Below the pieces are notes generated by a model. That model had not been told where the DNA came from. It did not search any database and saw only the letters and a program-made list of their open reading frames with translations. From the NCBI GenBank assembly GCA_937906285.1, contig CALCWL010000138.1, forward strand, positions 1 to 8,396: a stretch of DNA of 8,396 nt, written 5' to 3'. This DNA is from an uncultured Rhodanobacter sp. (GTDB taxonomy: Bacteria; Pseudomonadota; Gammaproteobacteria; Xanthomonadales; Rhodanobacteraceae). The stretch's first letter is position 1. Every line of letters begins with the position of its first letter. Below are positions 1 to 3,633 of this stretch, one piece after another. The position numbers and the translations under genes were made by a program.

Positions 1-390
1 ACGCTGGGCACCTTGCTGCGCAACGGCGTGCCGCTGCTCGGCGCGCTGACCATCGCGCGCCAGGTCACCGGCAACCTCGCGCTGGACGCGGCGCTCGGCG
101 CGGCGCACGAACAGGTCAAGGGCGGCGCGGGGCTGAGCCTGGCGCTGGGCCAGTCGAAACTGTTCCCGCGCCTCGCGCTGCAGATGGTGCAGGTGGGCGA
201 GGAGGCCGGCCAGCTCGACGGCATGCTGCTGAAAGTGGCCGACACCTTCGAACTGGAATCGCGCCGCTCGATCGACCGCCTGCTCGCCGCGCTGGTGCCC
301 GCGCTGACCATCGTGATGACCGTGCTGGTCGGCATCATCATGGCCGCGATCCTGCTGCCGCTGCTGAGCATGACCAGCAGTATTCAATGA
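1..390 (+). CDS. gspF: T2SS inner-membrane platform protein GspF, C-terminal part (5' truncated by window edge)
   Basis: Frame 1 is open from the first base to TGA at 388-390, giving the last 129 residues of a protein that is about 400 residues in this family. GspF is the polytopic inner-membrane platform protein that couples the GspE ATPase to pseudopilus assembly. The fragment shows the second GspF domain: the LRNGVPLLGAL stretch near residues 6-16, the conserved QVGEEAGQLDGML motif around residues 64-76, and the last transmembrane helix at about residues 95-122, ending in LLPLLSM. The true start lies upstream of the window, so the TTG at position 13 is not a start. It is followed by the only real gap in the operon (391-490), which contains a heptamer array. 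The family assignment is secure from these motifs and from the neighbouring gsp genes. Confidence 0.95.
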   Translation, partial: TLGTLLRNGVPLLGALTIARQVTGNLALDAALGAAHEQVKGGAGLSLALGQSKLFPRLALQMVQVGEEAGQLDGMLLKVADTFELESRRSIDRLLAALVPALTIVMTVLVGIIMAAILLPLLSMTSSIQ

Positions 391-399
391 TTGAGAGCA

Positions 400-423
400 G
401 GGAATAGGGAATGGGGAATAGGG
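400..423 (+). other. Canonical G-quadruplex motif (G3N4)3G3 upstream of gspG
   Basis: Four GGG runs at 400-402, 407-409, 414-416 and 421-423 are separated by exactly four bases each (AATA, AATG, AATA), satisfying the standard G3N1-7 pattern. They are on the sense strand, so the mRNA between gspF and gspG could fold a quadruplex in competition with the hairpin to 572-601. The pattern is visible in the sequence; folding is inferred. Confidence 0.65.
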
Positions 424-432
424 AATCGGAAA
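400..432 (+). repeat. Heptamer array A-left: four GGGAATN units between gspF and gspG
   Basis: Starting 10 bases after the gspF stop are four tandem heptamers GGGAATN with spacer bases A, G, A, C, followed by GG and AAA. This array lies upstream of the gspG ribosome-binding site, so it is not translated. It is the left arm of an inverted pair: 32 of 33 bases match the reverse complement of 569-601, with the single mismatch in a spacer base (413 against 588). The intervening 136 bases contain the gspG start. Similar GGGAATN arrays are, to my knowledge, common dispersed repeats in Xanthomonadales genomes. No transposase or target duplication is visible. Confidence 0.9.
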
Positions 433-478
433 GGCGGCGTCCGGCGGGTCGTGAGCAACATGCAGATGAATTCATGAC

Positions 479-483
479 GGAGA
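479..483 (+). promoter_or_regulatory. Ribosome-binding site of gspG (decides the start)
   Basis: GGAGA lies seven bases upstream of ATG at 491, the optimal spacing, and 12 bases upstream of the in-frame ATG at 497. It supports 491 as the start in preference to the GTG at 488 or the ATG at 497. It matters because the start it selects commits the gene to a 45-residue leader. The site lies inside the loop between the paired heptamer arms 400-432 and 569-601. Confidence 0.7.
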
Positions 484-490
484 AAGTGTG

Positions 491-1009
491 ATGAAGATGA
501 CAGGATTCGGGACACGGGACCGGGAACAAAAAACAGAAGCAAAAGCGGGCGGTCGGCGCGCGCGCACTTTTCCGATTCCCTATTCCCGATTCCCTATTCC
601 CGGGCGCGCGCAGCGCGCCGGCGGCTTCACCCTGCTCGAGATGCTGGCGGTGATCGCGCTGATCGGCATCGTCGCGGTGGCGGTGATCACCAAGGTCATC
701 CCGAGTTTCGACAAGGGCAAGTACAAGACCGGCAAGATCCAGCTGAGCACGCTGGCGCAGGACATCGACAACTACATGCTCGACAACGGCACGCCGCCGC
801 AGCAGCTGGTCGACCTGGTGAAGAAGCCCGGCAACGCGCCGAACTGGCAGGGTCCGTACGCCAAGGAGTCGCAGCTGAAGGACCCCTACGGCCACGACTA
901 CGGCTACCAGTACCCCGGCCAGCACGGCAAATACGACCTCGTCTTCTACGGCGAAGACGGCAAGCCGGGCGGCGACGGGTTGAATGCGGATGCCGGCAAC
1001 TGGCAATGA
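491..1009 (+). CDS. gspG: T2SS major pseudopilin GspG with a 45-residue repeat-derived leader
   Basis: GspG is the main subunit of the periplasmic pseudopilus that drives exoprotein export; the prepilin peptidase removes its leader and N-methylates Phe1. The product is 172 residues from ATG 491. The mature protein begins FTLLEMLAVIALIG at residue 46, with Gly at -1 and Glu at +5, leaving a mature form of 127 residues, normal for the family. The body shows DNGTPPQQL, NWQGPY and KDPYGHDYGYQYPGQHG. It ends with the calcium-binding loop GEDGKPGGDGLNADAGNW, where Asn replaces the Asp often seen before the final Ala-Asp. The leader is odd: residues 5-20 come from a degenerate G-rich repeat and residues 27-37 (PIPYSRFPIPG) from an inverted heptamer array. 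The only in-frame starts after 491 are ATG 497 and none nearer the cleavage site, so the long leader is unavoidable. The stop overlaps the gspH start in ATGA. Confidence 0.95.
   Translation: MKMTGFGTRDREQKTEAKAGGRRARTFPIPYSRFPIPGRAQRAGGFTLLEMLAVIALIGIVAVAVITKVIPSFDKGKYKTGKIQLSTLAQDIDNYMLDNGTPPQQLVDLVKKPGNAPNWQGPYAKESQLKDPYGHDYGYQYPGQHGKYDLVFYGEDGKPGGDGLNADAGNWQ
504..548 (+). repeat. Degenerate GGGAC/GGGAAC repeat within the gspG leader
   Basis: The segment has GGGACAC, GGGACC and GGGAAC at 509-527, followed by an A-rich tail with CAGAAGCAAAAGC. It encodes GFGTRDREQKTEAKA in the gspG leader. Its composition, including an A-run, is unlike the surrounding coding sequence, and its GGGA-based periodicity resembles a decayed relative of the GGGAATN arrays. 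Assignment to the same repeat family is an inference. Confidence 0.45.
569..601 (-). repeat. Heptamer array A-right: four inverted units inside the gspG leader coding region
   Basis: On the + strand this is TTTCC followed by GATTCCC, TATTCCC, GATTCCC and TATTCCC, the reverse complement of the array at 400-432 (32 of 33 identical). It is translated in gspG as PIPYSRFPIP, ending eight residues before Phe1. The four CCC runs at 578-580, 585-587, 592-594 and 599-601 form a (G3N4)3G3 quadruplex motif on the complementary strand, which would be a DNA structure rather than one in the gsp mRNA. Confidence 0.9.
603..619. repeat. 17-bp GC palindrome in the gspG leader (hairpin with 3-nt loop)
   Basis: GGCGCGC, loop GCA, GCGCGCC: a perfect 7-bp stem immediately after the inverted heptamer array. 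It encodes most of GRAQRA. In gspG two Gly codons (620-625) separate it from the Phe1 codon at 626. Equivalent palindromes sit at 1133-1149 and 1705-1721. No T-run follows, so it is not an intrinsic terminator. Confidence 0.85.
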
Positions 1010-1575
1010 AACCGGGAATAGGGAATCCCGCAAGGGGACTTCCTGGCGGTCGTCGGGAATCGGGAATAGGAAGAGCGGCGGAGTCGCGCGCTCTTGCCGT
1101 TTCCCATTTCCTATTCCCTATTCCCGATTCCCGGCGCGCGCAACGCGCCTTCACCCTCCTCGAAATGCTCGTCGTCATCGTGCTGATCGGGCTGGCGGCG
1201 GTGGCGGTGTCGGTGTCGGTGACGCGGGGGCTGGCCGGGGCGCGGGTGCGTGCGGCCAGCAGCGAACTGGCTGGCGCGTTGCGGGCGACGCGGGCGCAGG
1301 CGATCGTGCACGCGAACGAGCAGGTCTTCGACGTCGATACCCGCGCCAACAGCTACCAGGGCGCCAGCCACCGCGACGTCGCCCTGCCCAAGGGACTCAA
1401 GGTCAGCATCACCAGCGCGAAGGAAGACCAGCCCAGCGACCATGTCGGGCGCATCCGCTTCTTCCCGGACGGCAGCTCCACCGGCGGCCGCATCACCCTG
1501 AAAGCCGGCCAGCGCGAGTGGCATGTCAATGTTTCCTGGCTGACGGGCGAGGTGCGTGTGGTGGATCAGCCATGA
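1006..1575 (+). CDS. gspH: T2SS minor pseudopilin GspH with a 48-residue leader encoded entirely by repeats
   Basis: GspH is a minor pseudopilin thought to join the G filament to the I-J-K tip complex. The product is 189 residues from the ATG that overlaps the gspG stop. Phe1 of the mature protein is residue 49 (codon 1150), starting FTLLEMLVVIVLIGLAAVAV with Glu at +5, which leaves 141 mature residues. The body shows the GspH signature: a helix with ALRATRAQAIVHANEQVFDVD, then RIRFFPDGSSTGGRITL and a final LTGEVRV. Nearly all of residues 3-48 derive from heptamer repeats, the 40-bp core repeat and the GC palindrome. No ATG, GTG or TTG occurs in frame between 1006 and Phe1, so the leader must be translated if this start is used. 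The residue at -1 is Ala, not the usual Gly. No Shine-Dalgarno sequence is obvious, so translation is probably coupled to gspG. The ATGA overlap with gspI is at 1572-1575. Confidence 0.93.
   Translation: MKPGIGNPARGLPGGRRESGIGRAAESRALAVSHFLFPIPDSRRAQRAFTLLEMLVVIVLIGLAAVAVSVSVTRGLAGARVRAASSELAGALRATRAQAIVHANEQVFDVDTRANSYQGASHRDVALPKGLKVSITSAKEDQPSDHVGRIRFFPDGSSTGGRITLKAGQREWHVNVSWLTGEVRVVDQP
1012..1070 (+). repeat. Heptamer/core repeat B-left at the start of gspH; left arm of an inverted repeat flanking gspH
   Basis: The segment has two heptamers (1014-1027), a 27-base core beginning CCCGCAAGGGGACTTCC (1028-1054), two more heptamers (1055-1068) and GG. Positions 1012-1068 match the reverse complement of 1650-1706 at 54 of 57 bases. 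All three mismatches fall on the variable heptamer spacer, and 40 bases (1021-1060) are identical. The segment is translated in gspH as GIGNPARGLPGGRRESGIG. Separately, 1055-1070 pairs perfectly over 16 bases with 1117-1132, forming a local hairpin. The core also begins with a small CCC-GCAA-GGG stem-loop. Confidence 0.9.
1099..1132 (-). repeat. Heptamer array B-right: inverted units inside the gspH leader
   Basis: On the + strand the units read GTTTCCC, ATTTCC (one base short), TATTCCC, TATTCCC and GATTCCC. It is the most degenerate of the right-hand arrays. It is translated in gspH as VSHFLFPIPDSR. An extra local inverted repeat, AAGAGC at 1071-1076 against GCTCTT at 1090-1095, extends the potential stem between the two halves of copy B. 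Confidence 0.8.
1133..1149. repeat. 17-bp GC palindrome ending exactly at the gspH mature Phe codon
   Basis: GGCGCG, loop CGCAA, CGCGCC: a 6-bp stem differing by one base (A for G at 1143) from the copies in gspG and gspI. It is translated as RAQRA, with the last codon GCC (1147-1149) giving Ala at -1. The Phe1 codon TTC follows with no spacer. Confidence 0.85.
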
Positions 1576-2105
1576 AAGCCGGGAATCGGGAATGGGGAAT
1601 GGGGAATAGGAAGAGCAACGGCCACGGCTCCGCGGCAACTTGCTTTGCCGATTCCCTATTCCCGACGACCGCCAGGAAGTCCCCTTGCGGGATTCCCCAT
1701 TCCCGGCGCGCGCAGCGCGCCTTTACCCTCCTCGAGGTGATCGCCGCGATCGCGTTGCTGGCGATCGCCTTCACCGTGCTGATGCGGGTGGCGGGCGGCT
1801 CGATCCGCCTGAGCGAGAATGCCGCCGATCACAGCGAGGCGGCACTGTGGGCGCGCAGCCTGCTCGACACGGCGTTCACCAGCGAACCGGTGCGGCCGGG
1901 CAGCACGTCCGGCCGCTTCGACCAGCGCTTTCGCTGGCAATTGAATGTGGCGCCGTGGCGCCCGGGCACGACCCCGGCGCAAGCGCCGCTGCAGCTCTAT
2001 CAGCTCGACCTGGAAGTCAGCTGGGGGCCGGCAAGCCACCCGCAATCGGCCCATTTCCGCACCTTGCGGTTGGCCGCGGCGGAATCGGGGCAGACGTTGC
2101 CATGA
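1572..2105 (+). CDS. gspI: T2SS minor pseudopilin GspI with a 50-residue repeat-derived leader
   Basis: GspI is a minor pseudopilin of the I-J-K tip complex that initiates pseudopilus assembly. The product is 177 residues from the ATG overlapping the gspH stop. Phe1 is residue 51 (codon 1722), starting FTLLEVIAAIALLAIAFTVL with Glu at +5, and the mature form is 127 residues, typical for the family. The body has the GspI pattern: EAALWARSLLDTAF, RFRWQLNV and a late LDLEVSWG strand. Upstream of Phe1 the protein is read from a left heptamer array (residues 4-13), a short unique stretch, an inverted repeat array with the core (residues 27-45), and the palindrome (RRAQRA). The residue at -1 is Ala. 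The leader contains two Cys (24 and 39). The only other in-frame start before Phe1 is ATG 1599, itself inside a heptamer, which would still leave 41 leader residues. It overlaps gspJ by ATGA at 2102-2105. Confidence 0.93.
   Translation: MKAGNREWGMGNRKSNGHGSAATCFADSLFPTTARKSPCGIPHSRRAQRAFTLLEVIAAIALLAIAFTVLMRVAGGSIRLSENAADHSEAALWARSLLDTAFTSEPVRPGSTSGRFDQRFRWQLNVAPWRPGTTPAQAPLQLYQLDLEVSWGPASHPQSAHFRTLRLAAAESGQTLP
1581..1604 (+). other. Canonical G-quadruplex motif (G3N4)3G3 at codons 4-11 of gspI
   Basis: GGG runs at 1581-1583, 1588-1590, 1595-1597 and 1602-1604 have four-base loops on the sense strand. It starts six bases after the initiation codon, so an RNA quadruplex would lie within the initiating ribosome footprint and could lower GspI synthesis. 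The motif is seen directly; the effect is inferred. Confidence 0.65.
1581..1616 (+). repeat. Heptamer array C-left: four GGGAATN units just after the gspI start
   Basis: Units at 1581-1587, 1588-1594, 1595-1601 and 1602-1608 have spacers C, G, G, A, followed by GGAAGAGC, a tail shared with copy B (1069-1076). It begins six bases after the gspI start codon and is translated as GNREWGMGNRKS. The second spacer is the middle base of a TNG codon and is G; an A there would create TAG. Confidence 0.9.
1648..1706 (-). repeat. Heptamer/core repeat C-right in the gspI leader; right arm of the inverted repeat flanking gspH
   Basis: On the + strand: two heptamers (1650-1663), the inverted core (1664-1690, including AGGAAGTCCCCTTGCGG) and two heptamers (1691-1704), leading into the palindrome. 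Positions 1650-1706 are the reverse complement of 1012-1068 with three mismatches, all at heptamer spacers. Weaker similarity continues about eight bases further (1642-1649 against 1069-1076). It is translated in gspI as DSLFPTTARKSPCGIPHSR. Confidence 0.9.
1705..1721. repeat. 17-bp GC palindrome ending exactly at the gspI mature Phe codon
   Basis: GGCGCGC, loop GCA, GCGCGCC: identical to 603-619. It follows the last inverted heptamer without a gap and ends with GCC, giving Ala at -1, immediately before TTT for Phe1. H and I are almost identical from the last heptamer through the first mature codons, which suggests a shared origin of this junction. Confidence 0.85.
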
Positions 2106-2764
2106 CCAGGCGCGCCGCCGGCTTCACGTTGCTGGAGATCCTCGCCGCGCTGGTGCTGCTGGCGCTGTTGCTGCTGGGCGTGTACTCGGGCATCGCCAGC
2201 GCCAGCCGCAGCGTGCGCTCGGGCACCGCCGCGATCGAGCGGATGGACCAGCTGCGCGCGGCGCAGCAGTTCCTGCGTCGCGAACTGGCGCAAAGCCTGG
2301 CCGCGCCGATCAGCCGTACCGACCGCGGCGAGCCGGTCTATTTCCAGGGCAGCGCGCACGAGATGCGCTATGTCGCGCCGTTGCCGGGTTACCTGGGCAA
2401 GCTCGGGCCGCAGTTGCAGCAGTTGCAACTGGTCGACGACGGCGCTGGGGGCCTGCGCCTGGAACTGCGCCTGGCCCTGCTGCCGCCCGACGGCAGCCCG
2501 CCGCAGGCGCTGGGCGAGCCGCAGGTGCTGTTCGACCATGTCCGCGCGGGCGGTTTCCACTACCTGGGTGCCGATGCCGACGGCAGCGCCTTGCCGTGGG
2601 CGAGCGAGTGGACGGCCGACCGCTCGCTGCCGCAAGTGGTGCGCATCGAGCTGCAGCCGCTCGATCACGCCAGTTGGCCGCGGCTGGACATTCCGCTGCG
2701 CATCGAGCCACTCGACGCCGGCGGGCCGTTGCGCATCCACGTGCTGCGGCGCACCCCGCCATGA
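2102..2764 (+). CDS. gspJ: T2SS minor pseudopilin GspJ
   Basis: GspJ is the larger minor pseudopilin that joins GspI and GspK at the pseudopilus tip. The product is 220 residues from an ATG overlapping the gspI stop. The leader is an ordinary seven residues (MTRRAAG), followed by FTLLEILAALVLLALLLLGVYSG with Gly at -1 and Glu at +5. The body carries family features: an arginine-rich early region with LRAAQQFLRRELAQSL, then EPVYFQGSAHEMRYVAPLPGYLG around residues 79-100, and a C-terminal half with LPQVVRIEL. It is the first gene in the series without repeats in its leader, and so shows what an uninvaded leader looks like in this operon. Only a weak Shine-Dalgarno is visible, consistent with coupling to gspI. 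It overlaps gspK by ATGA. Confidence 0.94.
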   Translation: MTRRAAGFTLLEILAALVLLALLLLGVYSGIASASRSVRSGTAAIERMDQLRAAQQFLRRELAQSLAAPISRTDRGEPVYFQGSAHEMRYVAPLPGYLGKLGPQLQQLQLVDDGAGGLRLELRLALLPPDGSPPQALGEPQVLFDHVRAGGFHYLGADADGSALPWASEWTADRSLPQVVRIELQPLDHASWPRLDIPLRIEPLDAGGPLRIHVLRRTPP

Positions 2765-3633
2765 GCCGTCGCATGACGAAGGCGTCCGGCCAGCGGGGGG
2801 TCGCCCTGCTGCTGGTGCTGTGGGCGTGCACCCTGCTGGCGATCCTGCTCGGCGGTTACGCCGCGCTGGCGCGCACCGAAGGTTTGCAGGCGCGTTACCA
2901 GTTCGCCGGCACGCAGGCGCACTACGCCGCGGAGGCCGGCCTGATGCGCGCGATCTACGGTCTGCAGGACCCGCGCATCAAGCAGCGCTGGATCGGTGAC
3001 GGCCGGCCGTACCCGTTCACCTACGGCCACGCCAGCGTGGTGGTGCGTGCGATCGACGAGGACGGCAAGGTCGATCTCAACAGCGCCACGCCGGAGGTGT
3101 TGCAAGGCCTGCTGGAGGCCGCCGGCTTGCGACCGCGCGAGGCCGGCGAACTGGTCCGTCACATCGTCGACTGGCGCAGCCCGCCCAGCCTCGCCGATGA
3201 AGCGGACAGCCAGCGCGCCGCCTATGCTTCCGCCGGTCGCGACTACGGTCCGCGCCACGGCCCGTTCGCTACCGTGGAGGAGCTGCAACTGGTGCTGGGC
3301 ATGACGCCGGCGCTGTACCACCAGCTGGCGCCGGTGCTGACGATCTGGTCCGGCAGCCCCAGCCCCAACCCGAACACCGCGCCGCCCTTGGCGCTGCAGG
3401 CGATTCCCGGGATGACGCCGCAGCAACTGGCCGCGATCCGCGCCACCCGGGCGAAAAACGCCAGCGATCCGAGTCTGGTTCTCAACAACGGAACCACGCA
3501 TAGTATCGAGTCCGTCGCCACCCTGGCCGACGGGACGAGTGCGGTGTTGCGCGCGACGATCCGCATGCAGCCGGGGCAGGCGGGCGAGAAGCCTTACGCC
3601 GTGTTGCGCTGGCAGGAGGGAAAGTCCGAATGA
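2761..3633 (+). CDS. gspK: T2SS tip pseudopilin GspK
   Basis: GspK caps the pseudopilus with a bulky globular domain. The product is 290 residues from the ATG overlapping the gspJ stop; a second ATG at 2773 would shorten the leader from 13 to 9 residues. Cleavage is expected after QRG (residue 13), giving VALLLVLWACTLLAILLGGY. The +5 residue is Leu rather than Glu, as is characteristic of GspK. Residues 103-137 (KVDLNSATPEVLQGLL and onward to VDW) form the first helix-hairpin-helix-like unit, and residues 201-231 (PNPNTAPPLALQAIPGMTPQQLA) the second, which matches the family architecture. Start and stop both sit in ATGA overlaps. No base-composition anomaly is apparent. Confidence 0.95.
   Translation: MSRRMTKASGQRGVALLLVLWACTLLAILLGGYAALARTEGLQARYQFAGTQAHYAAEAGLMRAIYGLQDPRIKQRWIGDGRPYPFTYGHASVVVRAIDEDGKVDLNSATPEVLQGLLEAAGLRPREAGELVRHIVDWRSPPSLADEADSQRAAYASAGRDYGPRHGPFATVEELQLVLGMTPALYHQLAPVLTIWSGSPSPNPNTAPPLALQAIPGMTPQQLAAIRATRAKNASDPSLVLNNGTTHSIESVATLADGTSAVLRATIRMQPGQAGEKPYAVLRWQEGKSE
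3614..3620 (+). promoter_or_regulatory. Strong ribosome-binding site of gspL
   Basis: AGGAGGG lies nine bases upstream of the gspL ATG at 3630, inside the end of gspK. It is the strongest Shine-Dalgarno match in the operon, which suggests gspL can initiate independently even though it also overlaps the gspK stop. Confidence 0.7.

Noticed and set aside
13..390. Separate small gene starting at TTG 13
   Set aside because: The frame is open to the window edge and the sequence is the middle of the second GspF domain, so it is a truncated gspF.
603..619. Intrinsic terminator at the GC palindrome
   Set aside because: No U-tract follows, the palindrome is inside an open frame just before FTLLE, and the downstream genes depend on read-through.
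338..1033. Minus-strand frame covering gspG and its repeats
   Set aside because: Its ends are translations of the heptamer arrays (GNRES and FPIP-like peptides) and its middle is antisense gspG. There is no domain or credible ribosome-binding site.
1006..1152. gspH (and gspG, gspI) as pseudogenes disrupted by insertion
   Set aside because: All three frames are uninterrupted from a plausible start to full-length mature domains, and the ATGA overlaps are intact. Disruption would be expected to break at least one frame.
400..1721. CRISPR array or CRISPR-like repeats
   Set aside because: The units are seven bases, directly tandem without unique spacers, and arranged as inverted pairs in coding sequence.
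400..1721. Insertion sequence or MITE
   Set aside because: There is no transposase, no consistent terminal inverted repeat at the outer ends, and no target duplication I can identify. The three copies differ in internal content and length. A REP-type assignment also lacks the GTAG tetranucleotide of known Stenotrophomonas elements.
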